Positions 42,196 to 51,096 of a stretch of 64,000 nt of DNA are shown one piece after another (positions within the stretch are counted from its first letter, which is position 1; each line of letters begins with the position of its first letter). Position numbers and translations under genes: made by a program. Below the pieces are notes generated by a model. The model was not told the DNA's origin, did not search any database, and was given only the letters and a program-made list of their open reading frames with translations. The DNA lies in contig NZ_CP133771.1 in NCBI RefSeq assembly GCF_031348265.1, forward strand, positions 5,146,001 to 5,210,000, given 5' to 3'. The DNA is from Streptomyces collinus (lineage in GTDB: Bacteria; Actinomycetota; Actinomycetes; Streptomycetales; Streptomycetaceae).

Positions 42196-42900
42196 TCACG
42201 GGCGGGCGGGTGCGGGATCGCTTACAGGCATCCCTTGACCGAGCAGAGCGACGACCCTCTGGGCACCGTTGGGTGAACTCGTCAGCCGTACCCATGAACC
42301 GTCCCGGAAGGAGACCCTGAAGTCCGACTCGTCCAAGCTGAACCGCTTGATCTCCGCGCCGACGATCTCGCTCCGCGGCAGCGTCCAGAGGAGAGCCTCG
42401 GACCCCGGGACCTTCCCGCCGCCACCCCAGGAGAGATGCCGGCTGCCTTGCATCGTGTCCTCGTACGACCAGATGCGCACCAGCCCGTCCGGCTCCGCCA
42501 CTTCGATCTCGGTCATCGTGCGCCAGGACCGCCGGGAGGGGTCGAGCTGCCAGGGCAGCGTACGGGCCGTCTCGCCCTCGCCCGCCCACATGACGGGGAA
42601 GTCGTCGATCTCGTTCTCGCGCTCCTCCAGCTCGCCGCGCTTCTCCGGCGACACCGGGCTGCCGAGGGCGTCGGCGATGATGATGAGGGGCAGCAGCAGG
42701 AGCCTGATGGTGGCGCACCGCACGTACACGCCGAGCTTGCCGAAGAAACCCCGGACCCGGAAGGGCGGTTGAGCCGGCCAGCCGGGCAGGTCCGGCTCGA
42801 TGTCGTTGCGTTCGAGGTCACGGAAGGAGCGCCGCTCCGCCACGGAGGCGGCGGTGCCACTCGCGAACTCGACCCGGTAGCGCCGGGGTTCCTCGATCAT
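42196..42900 (-). CDS. Membrane protein with PH-like C-terminal domain (cassette copy 2 neighbour)
   Basis: The 234-residue protein has a charged N-terminus, a hydrophobic stretch at about residues 55-80 (CATIRLLLLPLIIIADALGS) and a beta-rich C-terminal domain (MTEIEVAEPDGLVRIWSYED, PRSEIVGAEIKRFSLDESDF) that recalls PH-like domains as at 17799. It follows the secreted-protein gene after 35 bases on the same strand and is likely the third gene of that operon. I cannot name a family. Confidence 0.7.
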   Translation of the reverse strand: MIEEPRRYRVEFASGTAASVAERRSFRDLERNDIEPDLPGWPAQPPFRVRGFFGKLGVYVRCATIRLLLLPLIIIADALGSPVSPEKRGELEERENEIDDFPVMWAGEGETARTLPWQLDPSRRSWRTMTEIEVAEPDGLVRIWSYEDTMQGSRHLSWGGGGKVPGSEALLWTLPRSEIVGAEIKRFSLDESDFRVSFRDGSWVRLTSSPNGAQRVVALLGQGMPVSDPAPARP

Positions 42901-42935
42901 GCCCTTCCTTCACCGTCACGCGCCGCTGAATCCGC

Positions 42936-43994
42936 TCAGCGGTTGATCGACTGGATCTCCTGGACGTTCATGTCCTGGGTGGTCTCGAAGGTGCCGTCGG
43001 GCAGGTCGCCCGCGGAGCCGTCGGAGCCCTCCCAGGTGATCTTCCAGGTGACGCTGGCGGACAGCTGGTAGGGAGCGCCGTCGGTCGCGCGGAGGTAGCG
43101 GATGCCGCACGGCGGCGTCTTGTCGGCGTTGCCCTTGGTGTACGGGGTGCCGATGGAGCCGTCGTCGTTGATCGCGCAGTCGCCGGAGGAGGGGAAGACC
43201 TCGGCGTCCTCGGTGCCCGGGTCCAGGTGGAGGGCGACCGGCTTGGCGGTGGTCTCCGCCCACAGGCCGGTCCCCGGGAGTTCCGCGCGGACCTTGACGT
43301 CCTTGAACGTGCCCCTGTCCAGCCAGACCCAGGTCGGAAGGTTGACCGTCGACCTGGCCGCCGGCTTCAGCTCCACCTCGGTCTCGGGAACCTTCACCTT
43401 GTCGTAGGCGTACTCGGCGAGGGTCTCGGGGGTCGGGGCCTTCGGTACGTCGGGGATCTCGCCCGCGTCCTGCCAGAACATCAGCCGGCTGCACAGCGAT
43501 GTGTCGTCGAGTTCGGTCACCTTGGGCGCGACCCCGCGCCAGAAGTACCCCTTCTTGCCGAGGTTGTAGTTCTTGTACCCCTTCACGGTCGCCGGCTTCG
43601 TGAAGATGGTGGTGGCGTCCTTCTCGTCCCTGAAGTGGTCGGTCCAGAGCTCCGATCCGTACCAGCCGTCGCGCAGACCGGCGTCGCCGCTGCCGTCGTT
43701 CTCCGAGAAGTTCTTCAGCTGCTCAGGGGTGAAGACCGGTTCGTACCAGCACGGTGGTGGCTTCCAGTTCACGTCCGTCGACGCGACGGTGCCCTGCTTG
43801 CCGCCCGTGGGGCCGCTCGTCTGGGTGACCTTGATGCGGGAGTGTGAGGCGGATGCGGAGAGTTCACCGCTGTCGTTGGCGCCACCTCGCACATCGCTGC
43901 CGGGGCCTCCGAAGGCGCCCGCCGACGACGAACTCAGTAGTGTCACGACCAGGGACGTGATGATCAGGGGTATCGCTCGGTGCGGTGCCTTCAC
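42936..43994 (-). CDS. Secreted protein of unknown function (cassette copy 2)
   Basis: The 352-residue protein has a signal peptide (KAPHRAIPLIITSLVVTLLS, then SSSAGA) and an exported domain paralogous to 23118-24203. Shared blocks are STDVNWKPPPCWYEP, NLPTWVWLDRGTF, GTEDAEVFPSSGDCAIN and DKTPPCGIRYLRATDG, ending MNVQEIQSINR. The matching cysteines are conserved. GTG 43994 overlaps the stop of the lipoprotein gene (GTGA), so the coupled arrangement of copy 1 is kept. The function is unknown. Confidence 0.85.
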   Translation of the reverse strand: MKAPHRAIPLIITSLVVTLLSSSSAGAFGGPGSDVRGGANDSGELSASASHSRIKVTQTSGPTGGKQGTVASTDVNWKPPPCWYEPVFTPEQLKNFSENDGSGDAGLRDGWYGSELWTDHFRDEKDATTIFTKPATVKGYKNYNLGKKGYFWRGVAPKVTELDDTSLCSRLMFWQDAGEIPDVPKAPTPETLAEYAYDKVKVPETEVELKPAARSTVNLPTWVWLDRGTFKDVKVRAELPGTGLWAETTAKPVALHLDPGTEDAEVFPSSGDCAINDDGSIGTPYTKGNADKTPPCGIRYLRATDGAPYQLSASVTWKITWEGSDGSAGDLPDGTFETTQDMNVQEIQSINR

Positions 43995-44638
43995 CGGGAG
44001 CACTTCCCTCGCTCACCGCGCACCGACGAGTTCTGCCACACGCCCTGCTCGTTCTTCGCCAGGGAGAGCGAGTAGAGAACGTAGGGATTCGTGCCCGCCG
44101 GGTTGCCCTCGACCTTGCCGGTCTTGCGATGCCTGGTCTTCGCCTCGGTCTCGTCCGTGCAGTAAGTCAGCGCCGCCCCCTTGCCGTTTTTGGCCAGGAT
44201 GACCTTGGGGTTGAAGGCGGGCAGCTTGCCGATGACGGTGTAACCCTTGTCCGTGTAGGACTTGATCCACTGCTTGGTCTGTCCGCGGACGCCTTCGGTG
44301 TCGTAGAAGGCGACGGCTTCACTGTCGGGGTCGTTCGCGATGACCGCCGCGTACCCGGCCCGAAGCTCCTCCTTGCCGTCGTTCAGCACCGCCTGCTCGA
44401 CCGGATCGCTGCTCGTCCAATTCTCGAACGTCAGCTGGAAGCTGCTGGGGATCTTGATCACCGGGCGTTTGACGCCGGGCGCCGAGGACGACGGCGAGGC
44501 CGACGGGCTGCCCGAGCTGTTGCCCGCTCCCTTGATGTCGTCCGACGGCGAATCGTCGCCTCCGCCACAGGCGGTCAGAAGCAACGCTGCCGCCGTGGCG
44601 AACGCGGCGGCAGTCGTGGTCAGTGCGCGGCGGGCCAC
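43991..44638 (-). CDS. Lipoprotein of unknown function (cassette copy 2)
   Basis: The 215-residue product has a lipobox (LLLTAC|GGGDD), an Asp/Ser/Gly linker and a compact exported domain (EELRAGYAAVIANDPDSEAV, QWIKSYTDKGYTVIGKLPAF, ALTYCTDETEAKT) that matches the order of elements in the lipoprotein at 24194. GGGGGAG lies seven bases before the GTG at 44638. It is the first gene of a coupled set with the secreted protein. Confidence 0.85.
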   Translation of the reverse strand: MARRALTTTAAAFATAAALLLTACGGGDDSPSDDIKGAGNSSGSPSASPSSSAPGVKRPVIKIPSSFQLTFENWTSSDPVEQAVLNDGKEELRAGYAAVIANDPDSEAVAFYDTEGVRGQTKQWIKSYTDKGYTVIGKLPAFNPKVILAKNGKGAALTYCTDETEAKTRHRKTGKVEGNPAGTNPYVLYSLSLAKNEQGVWQNSSVRGERGKCSR

Positions 44639-44959
44639 TGTTGGTCTCCCCCGTAGTTTCGGTGTACGCGACAGGGAACGAAGCTATCAGGGGTGGGTAA
44701 CGCCGCTCTGAAAGCCCGTGGTTGATTGCGTGGGGATCGTGAAAGGCTTGCGTGGCACATGCGAAGATGACGTTCCCGGCTACCCGGCCGCGGAGTGAAC
44801 TCCCGTGACGTCAGGGGCAAATCGGACTCCCCTGCGCTTCCTCCGATCCGCCCTTCGACGCCCTCGGTAATAGTTCATAAGATCTCTGTAGGCTCAGCAC
44901 ACCCCTCCCCCCACAGCTCGGCCTCACGCCACTCCACACACGACCCCAGGACACCCGCC
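44639..44959. other. Divergent intergenic region
   Basis: About 320 bases between the divergent lipoprotein gene and the LysM/BTAD gene contain no gene. Bases 44865-44900 are relatively AT-rich (TAATAGTTCATAAGATCTCT) and probably include the promoter of the LysM/BTAD gene. Confidence 0.45.
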
Positions 44960-47959
44960 ATGCCGCGACGCCGCACCTCAAGCTCGTCAAGCTCGACGGG
45001 AAGTACGTCGGGAAGCACGACGGGAACGACGACGGGGGCCGCGGCCGCGCCGCGGAACCGGACACCGCAGCCCGTGCGGATCCGGCGTCGGTCGTTCGGG
45101 GACTTCGTGAAGGCGTTCTTCGCCTTCCTCGCCCTGGCCGTGCTGCTCGTCGGTGTGCCGGGCGCGCTGGCCACGCAGATCGGGTGGCCGCTGCCGGACG
45201 GGGTGCCCAGTTTCGACTGGCTGCAGCAAGAGATCACCGTTCAGACCTTCCTGAACATCCTCACCGTGATCGTGTGGCTGGCGTGGGCGCAGTTCACGGC
45301 GTGCGTGCTCGTGGAGATGAAGGCCGCGCTGTCGGGTGTCGGCGTGCCGGGGCGGGTGCCCGGCGCCGGGCCGAGCCAGTTGCTCGCGCGGCAGCTCGTC
45401 GCCGCGCTGCTGCTCGTCGGCGCCACCGCCGCCAGCTTCACGCCCGGGCTGTCGCAGCTCGGGAACAGCTACGACGCCAACCAGAAGCCGACCGTCGCGG
45501 CCGCCCAGGCCACCCCGGGCCTCTTCGCCCAGCAGCAGGAGCAGGCCTCCGGCGCCGCGGCCGCGCTCGCCGAGCAGGCCTCGCACGCCGCCGCCCACGC
45601 CGACGCCGGCGGCAGCACCGCCCAGCAGGGCGACACGAAGTTCTACCGGATCCAGCCGCCCGAGGGACGCCACCACGACTCCCTGTGGGAGATAGCCCAA
45701 CGGCACCTCGGTGACGGGCGTCGCTACAAGGAGATCTTCGAGCTCAACAAGGACCGCGTGCAGCCGGACGGGTCCAAGCTCTCCGAGGCCAGCCTCATCC
45801 GGCCCGGCTGGATCATGGAGATGCCGGGCGACGCCCGCGGCGGCGACCTCGTCGAGATGCCCGACGAGGCACCCAACGTGTCGCCCGACGTGCAGCAGCA
45901 GATCAGCGACTACGCCCTGACCGGTGACCACGCGCAGGGCGCAGGTGCTCAGGGCGGCAGCGGCCACGCCCACGGTGGCGGCGCCACCCAGGTGTCCGTC
46001 CCCGAACAGCGGCGGCCCGCCCACGACACCGGGCACCAGCAGGCCACGGCCGTCGGCGCCGAGTCCGACAGCTCCTTCGGCCTCCCCGAAGCCCTCCTCA
46101 CCGCACCCCTCCTCGCCGCCGGTCTCCTCGGCGCCCTGGGACGGCGGCGCCGGCAGGCGCTGTGGCAGTCGGCGTTCGGGTCCGTCGGCGGGCGGCGCGG
46201 CATGGAGCCGCCCACGCCGACCGGTGACGCGCAGGACGTCCAGGACGCGCTGCTCGTCGGCGCCGACCCCGAGGGCGTACGGCTGCTCGACCGGAGCCTG
46301 CGCGGGCTCGCCGCATCCCTCGCCGAGGAGTCGCGCGCGCTGCCGGTCGTGTACGCGGCCTGGCTCAGCAACGGCGACCTGCACCTCCAGCTCGCCCAGC
46401 CCGCCGGGAAGCCCCCGGCCCCCTGGCAGCAGGGCCAGGACCAGACGTTCTGGATGCTCTCCCGCACCGACGCCGAGCGCTACGAGGACGTCGACACGGC
46501 CGCGCCCTACCCGGGCCTGGTCAGCCTCGGCACCATGGACGACTCGCGGCTGCTGCTCAACCTGGAGGCCGTGCCCGGCATCGTCTCGCTGAGCGGCCGG
46601 GAGGCCGACCGGGCCGCCGTGTTCGCCTCCGTCGCCGCCGAGTTGGCGACCAACGGCTGGTCCGACCGCATGACCATCACGCTCGTCGGCTTCGGCGAGG
46701 ACCTCACCCCGCTCGCCCCGAACCGCATCCGGCACCTGGAGGACGTCGAGGCGCTCGTCGAGACCATGGAGGCCGAGACGCGGCAGCGGCGGGGGGCGCT
46801 CGGTGCCGCCGGGCACGATTCCGTCCTCACCGGGCGCACCGGGCCCGCCCAGCACACCCGTTGGGCCCCGCACCTCGTCCTGCTCGCCGCCCAGCCGTCC
46901 GCGGAGGACGCCGTCAAGCTCGCCGAACTCGCCGCCGACGCCGGCCGTCTCGGCATCGGCTACCTCGTCGGCAGCGAGACCGGCGATCTGCCCGGCGCCG
47001 CCTGGGAGATGGAGATCACCGCCCAGGGCAAGCTGCTCGCACCGCTCCTCGGGCTCGAACTCGACGCGCAGCTGCTGCCGGCGGCCCAGCAGCGGGCCGT
47101 GGTCGAGCTGTTCGTCGAGGCCGACCCGGAGCGCGAGACCGACGGGCCCGCCTCCACCCCGCCGTTCCTCGTCGACATCAGCGAGCAGGGCCGGCCGGCC
47201 GTGTACGCCCGACTGGTCGGACCGTACGAGATCATCGGCCTGGACAACCCGGACGGGGAGCGCAGCGCACTGCTGCACGAGGCCCTCGCCCTGCTGCTCC
47301 TGCACCGCGAGGGCGTGCACCCGCGGGTGCTGTCCTCCGCGCTGTGGCCGCGCGGCGTCACCGACGACGTGCGCAGCGCGCTGCTCGACCGGCTGCACGA
47401 CTGGCTCGGCACGGACCCCGACGGCACGCCGCGCCTGGCCACCGACGGCTCCGGCCGGCTCACGCTCGCCAAGTCGGTCGTCTCCGACCTGGACGTGCTG
47501 CGGTCCCTGTACCACGAGGCCACCCAGGGCAGGGGCGTCGACAGCCGGGCCGTGCGCGGGCGGCTGCTCACGGACGCGCTGGTGCTGGTGCGCGGGCCGC
47601 TGCTCGCCGACCGGCCCGAGGGGCGTTACCGGTGGCTGACCCACGAGATCGTGGATGCCCAGCTGCCGCTGCTCGTCGCGGACACGGGGCTCGCGCTGTG
47701 CGAGTTCCACATGGAGAAGGACCGCGCGGAGAAGGCCATCGAGGCGCTGCAGGCGGCCCTGCGCACCGCTCCGGCCGACGAGCGGCTGTGGCACGAGCTG
47801 CTGCGCGCCACCCACGCCACCGGCGACACGGACCGGCTGACCGCCCTCGCCACCGACCTCATCGGCCGCAGCGGGGCCCGTGGGCTGCCGCCGCGCACCG
47901 AGGCACTGCTCGACGAGCTGCTGCCGACGTGGCGCGACGCGATCGCCGCGGTGGGATGA
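44960..47959 (+). CDS. Large membrane protein with LysM and transcriptional-activator-type (BTAD) domains
   Basis: The 999-residue protein starts with a Ser/Thr-rich stretch, has membrane helices at about residues 38-62, 90-110 and 140-160, then a LysM domain (about 238-290: HDSLWEIAQRHLGDGRRYKE) outside, and another helix near 370-392. The C-terminal about 600 residues are inside and end in a SARP-like module: winged-helix-like region near 755-860 and BTAD helices (EKDRAEKAIEALQAALRTAP). This couples wall binding to a regulator-like domain. It is translationally coupled to the prepilin peptidase, so it probably belongs to the Tad pilus system. ATG 44960 is the plausible start; an earlier in-frame ATG exists at 44795. 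Confidence 0.85.
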   Translation: MPRRRTSSSSSSTGSTSGSTTGTTTGAAAAPRNRTPQPVRIRRRSFGDFVKAFFAFLALAVLLVGVPGALATQIGWPLPDGVPSFDWLQQEITVQTFLNILTVIVWLAWAQFTACVLVEMKAALSGVGVPGRVPGAGPSQLLARQLVAALLLVGATAASFTPGLSQLGNSYDANQKPTVAAAQATPGLFAQQQEQASGAAAALAEQASHAAAHADAGGSTAQQGDTKFYRIQPPEGRHHDSLWEIAQRHLGDGRRYKEIFELNKDRVQPDGSKLSEASLIRPGWIMEMPGDARGGDLVEMPDEAPNVSPDVQQQISDYALTGDHAQGAGAQGGSGHAHGGGATQVSVPEQRRPAHDTGHQQATAVGAESDSSFGLPEALLTAPLLAAGLLGALGRRRRQALWQSAFGSVGGRRGMEPPTPTGDAQDVQDALLVGADPEGVRLLDRSLRGLAASLAEESRALPVVYAAWLSNGDLHLQLAQPAGKPPAPWQQGQDQTFWMLSRTDAERYEDVDTAAPYPGLVSLGTMDDSRLLLNLEAVPGIVSLSGREADRAAVFASVAAELATNGWSDRMTITLVGFGEDLTPLAPNRIRHLEDVEALVETMEAETRQRRGALGAAGHDSVLTGRTGPAQHTRWAPHLVLLAAQPSAEDAVKLAELAADAGRLGIGYLVGSETGDLPGAAWEMEITAQGKLLAPLLGLELDAQLLPAAQQRAVVELFVEADPERETDGPASTPPFLVDISEQGRPAVYARLVGPYEIIGLDNPDGERSALLHEALALLLLHREGVHPRVLSSALWPRGVTDDVRSALLDRLHDWLGTDPDGTPRLATDGSGRLTLAKSVVSDLDVLRSLYHEATQGRGVDSRAVRGRLLTDALVLVRGPLLADRPEGRYRWLTHEIVDAQLPLLVADTGLALCEFHMEKDRAEKAIEALQAALRTAPADERLWHELLRATHATGDTDRLTALATDLIGRSGARGLPPRTEALLDELLPTWRDAIAAVG

Positions 47960-48684
47960 GCACCTGGGCGCTGGTCCTCGCCGCCGCGGTGTGGGGTGCG
48001 GCGGCCGGAGCGCTGCTGCCGCGGGCGGCCTACCGGTTCTCGGCACCCTCGGGGGAGGCCTGGCGGGGGGAGTGCCCCGGCGGGCACGCCCTCGGGGGCT
48101 GGCTGGGGCGCGCGGCGTGCCGAGAGTGCGCGGAGCCCGGGTACGGGCCGCGTACGACGCCCCTGGTGATCGCCACCGCCCTGGTCTGCGCCGTCCTCGC
48201 CGCCGCGACCGGCACCCGCCCCGAGCTCGGGGTCTGGCTGCTGCTCGCCCCGGCCGGCGTCCTGCTGACGGTCGTCGACTTCCGCGTACGGCGCCTGCCC
48301 GACCCGCTCACCCTGCCCTTCGCCGGTGCCGCCCTGGTCCTGCTGGGCCTCACCGCCCTCGTCCCCGAACACGCGGGCCACTGGACCACCGCCGTGCTCG
48401 GCTCCCTCGCCCTGGGCGGCGGCTACTTCGTCCTGTTCCTCATCAACCCCGCGGGCATGGGCTTCGGCGACGTCAAACTCGCCCTCGGCGCGGGCGCCGC
48501 CCTCGGCTGGTACGGCTGGCCGACGGTCATGCTCGGCACCTTCGTCGGCTTCCTCCTGGGCGCCCTGTACGGCGCGGCCCTCGTCATCACCCGCCGGGCC
48601 GACCGCAAGTCAGCCATCCCGTTCGGCCCGTTCCTGATCACGGGGGCGTTGCTGGGGCTCCTGGTGGGCGCGTACACGGCCTGA
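47956..48684 (+). CDS. A24-family prepilin peptidase (Tad/Flp processing)
   Basis: The 242-residue polytopic protein has the two catalytic aspartates of A24 prepilin peptidases: Asp108 in TVVDFRVRRLPD and Asp172 in GMGFGDVKLALG. Helices alternate along the rest. The N-terminal cytoplasmic part keeps cysteines (GECPGGHALG, ACRECAEPG) reminiscent of a degenerate zinc site. It should cleave the Flp prepilin and the TadE/F pseudopilins encoded at 38340-39529. The ATG overlaps the stop of the LysM/BTAD gene (ATGA). Confidence 0.93.
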   Translation: MSTWALVLAAAVWGAAAGALLPRAAYRFSAPSGEAWRGECPGGHALGGWLGRAACRECAEPGYGPRTTPLVIATALVCAVLAAATGTRPELGVWLLLAPAGVLLTVVDFRVRRLPDPLTLPFAGAALVLLGLTALVPEHAGHWTTAVLGSLALGGGYFVLFLINPAGMGFGDVKLALGAGAALGWYGWPTVMLGTFVGFLLGALYGAALVITRRADRKSAIPFGPFLITGALLGLLVGAYTA

Positions 48685-48787
48685 CAGCGGGGTCCGGCGC
48701 GTACCCGGTCGTCCGGCACGCCGACACGGGCCGAGAGCCCGCCGAACGCCTGTGATCCGCGCAACCGGCGCTGCCATGATGCTGATC

Positions 48788-49819
48788 ATGACAAACGCAT
48801 CGCCTTACCCCGCCCACCCGTCCGCGCACCCCGTCCACCCGTCCGCGCACCCCGCCTACCCGACCGCGCCCCCCGTCGGCCCGTTCCCGGACCCCATCCC
48901 TCAGCCGTACCACCGCCTGGACCGCACCACGGGCCGTCACCGCTGGTGGCGGCCGTTGGCCGGGACGGTGCTGCTTGCCTTCGCCTACTTCGTGATCCTG
49001 CTCGTGCTGCTGGCCCTCTCCTACGGGCTCGGGACGGCGCTCGGTGCCCCCGAACTGCCCGACGACGGTGCCGACTTAGGGCCGCTCGGGAACACCGCGA
49101 TGGACCTCGTGTCCATCGCCATAGCCCTGCCCCTGGTGCTGCTGGCCACGCTGTGGCCGGCGAGACGGCGCGTCGGCACCGTCACGTCGGTCACCGGGCG
49201 GCTGCGGATCGGCTGGCTCGGGCGGTGTCTGCTGGCCGGCCTGCTGCCCATCCTCCTGCTCACGGTGACGTCCTTCCTCCTGCCGGACGACTCGGGTGAT
49301 TCCGGCACCTGGGTGGGCTGGCGCTCCTTCCTCACGGCCCTGGCCGTGCTGGCCCTCCTCGTCCCGCTGCAGGCCGCGGCCGAGGAGTACGTCTTCCGCG
49401 GCTGGCTGCTCCAGGCGGTCGGGGCGTTCGTGCGCTCCCCGTGGTTCGCCGTGATCCCGCAGGCCGTGCTGTTCGCCGCGGCCCACGGCTGGGGCACCCG
49501 CTGGGGCTTCCTCGGTCTGCTGGTGAACGGCCTGGTGGCGGGACTGCTCACGATCCGCACCGGCGGACTGGAAGCGGCCATCGCCCTGCACGTCCTGAAC
49601 AACCTGCTGGCCTTCGGAGCCTCCGCCGCGGTCGTCGACGGGCTGTCGTCGGACGAGACCGCGGCCGACGCGCCCTGGGCGCTGGCCCTCACCGCCATCG
49701 TCACCGACCTGCTCTACGCCGCGATCGTGCTGTGGTTCGCCCGACGTCACAAGCCGCAGCGCCTCTCGGCCCCGACCACCCCGCCGGACCCCCGCGCCCA
49801 TCCCGCCCGCACGGCCTGA
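48788..49819 (+). CDS. CPBP-family intramembrane metalloprotease
   Basis: The protein (about 343 residues from ATG 48788) has an N-terminal repeat of His-Pro-Ala-Ser units (PAHPSAHPVHPSAHPAYPTA), then several helices and the three CPBP/Rce1-type motifs: EEYVFRGWLLQ, FAAAHGWG and HVLNN. CPBP proteins cleave or protect membrane proteins and peptides; some confer bacteriocin immunity. Alternative in-frame starts at 48752, 48776 and 48779 exist; no clear Shine-Dalgarno decides. Confidence 0.88.
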   Translation: MTNASPYPAHPSAHPVHPSAHPAYPTAPPVGPFPDPIPQPYHRLDRTTGRHRWWRPLAGTVLLAFAYFVILLVLLALSYGLGTALGAPELPDDGADLGPLGNTAMDLVSIAIALPLVLLATLWPARRRVGTVTSVTGRLRIGWLGRCLLAGLLPILLLTVTSFLLPDDSGDSGTWVGWRSFLTALAVLALLVPLQAAAEEYVFRGWLLQAVGAFVRSPWFAVIPQAVLFAAAHGWGTRWGFLGLLVNGLVAGLLTIRTGGLEAAIALHVLNNLLAFGASAAVVDGLSSDETAADAPWALALTAIVTDLLYAAIVLWFARRHKPQRLSAPTTPPDPRAHPARTA

Positions 49820-49889
49820 CGTCCGGCCCGGCGAACCGCTGGCGTACGCTGGGCTGGTCCGTCCACAACCCTTACGAAAGGGACGCCCG

Positions 49890-51089
49890 GTGACCGAGAA
49901 GGCCGACCTTCAGCCCATCCTCGACCGCGCAGCCGCCGGTGGGCGGATCACCCCGGACGAGGCACTCGTGCTGTACCGGGACGCCCCGCTGCACGCCCTG
50001 GGCGCCGCCGCCGACGCCGTACGCCGCCGCCGGTACGCCGGCACCGAGCACATCGCGACGTACATCATCGAGCGCAACATCAACTACACGAACGTGTGCG
50101 TCACGGCGTGCAAGTTCTGCGCGTTCTACGCCCCGCCGAAGGCCAAGGACAAGGGCTGGACGCGCGACCTGGACGACATCCTGCGCCGCTGCGCGGAGAC
50201 CGTCGAGCTGGGCGGCACGCAGATCATGTTCCAGGGCGGGCACCACCCGGACTACGGCGTCGAGTACTACGAGAAGCACTTCGCCGCGATCAAGAAGGAA
50301 TTCCCGCAGCTGGTCATCCACAGCCTGGGGGCGTCCGAGGTCGAGCACATGGCCCGGATCTCCGAGGTGAGCGTGGAGGAGGCCATCCAGCGCATTCACG
50401 CCGCCGGTCTCGACTCCTTCGCCGGTGCCGGTGCCGAGCTGCTGCCCGAGCGGCCCCGCAAGGCCATCGCCCCGCTCAAGGAGTCCGGCGAGCGCTGGCT
50501 GGAGATCATGGAGATCGCGCACAACCTGGGCGTGGAATCCACCTCCACCATGCTGATGGGCACCGGCGAGACCAACGCCGAGCGCATCGAGCACCTGCGG
50601 ATGATCCGCGAGGTCCAGGACCGTACGGGCGGCTTCCGCGCCTTCATCCCGTACACCTACCAGCCCGAGAACAACCACCTGAAGGGCCGCACGCAGGCGA
50701 CGCTCTTCGAGTACCTGCGGATGATCGCCATCGCGCGGCTGTTCATGGACAACATCGCCCACATCCAGGGCTCCTGGCTGACCACGGGCAAGGAGGTCGG
50801 GCAGCTCTCCCTGCACTACGGCGCCGACGACCTCGGCTCGATCATGCTGGAGGAGAACGTGGTGTCGTCGGCCGGTGCCAAGCACCGGTCCAACCGGATG
50901 GAGATCATCGATCTGATCCGGAAGGCGGGCCGGGTGCCCGCCCAGCGCGCGACCACCTACGAGCACCTCGTCGTCCACGACGACCCGGCGAACGACCCGG
51001 TCGACGACCGCGTCGTCTCGCACATCTCCTCGACGGCCATCGAGGGCGGCACGGCTCACCCCGAGCTGAAGCTGCTGGCGCCCAACTGA
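49890..51089 (+). CDS. mqnC: Cyclic dehypoxanthine futalosine synthase MqnC (radical SAM)
   Basis: The 399-residue enzyme has the radical SAM cluster motif C70-x3-C74-x2-C77 (CVTACKFCAF), followed by GGTQIMFQGGHHPDYG, the SAM-binding and substrate region of the MqnC/MqnE family, and ESTSTMLMGTGET. It cyclises dehypoxanthine futalosine in the futalosine menaquinone pathway. The start GTG is preceded by GAAAGGGA. Together with mqnA at 466 it shows that this organism makes menaquinone through futalosine. Confidence 0.97.
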   Translation: MTEKADLQPILDRAAAGGRITPDEALVLYRDAPLHALGAAADAVRRRRYAGTEHIATYIIERNINYTNVCVTACKFCAFYAPPKAKDKGWTRDLDDILRRCAETVELGGTQIMFQGGHHPDYGVEYYEKHFAAIKKEFPQLVIHSLGASEVEHMARISEVSVEEAIQRIHAAGLDSFAGAGAELLPERPRKAIAPLKESGERWLEIMEIAHNLGVESTSTMLMGTGETNAERIEHLRMIREVQDRTGGFRAFIPYTYQPENNHLKGRTQATLFEYLRMIAIARLFMDNIAHIQGSWLTTGKEVGQLSLHYGADDLGSIMLEENVVSSAGAKHRSNRMEIIDLIRKAGRVPAQRATTYEHLVVHDDPANDPVDDRVVSHISSTAIEGGTAHPELKLLAPN

Positions 51090-51096
51090 CCCGACC

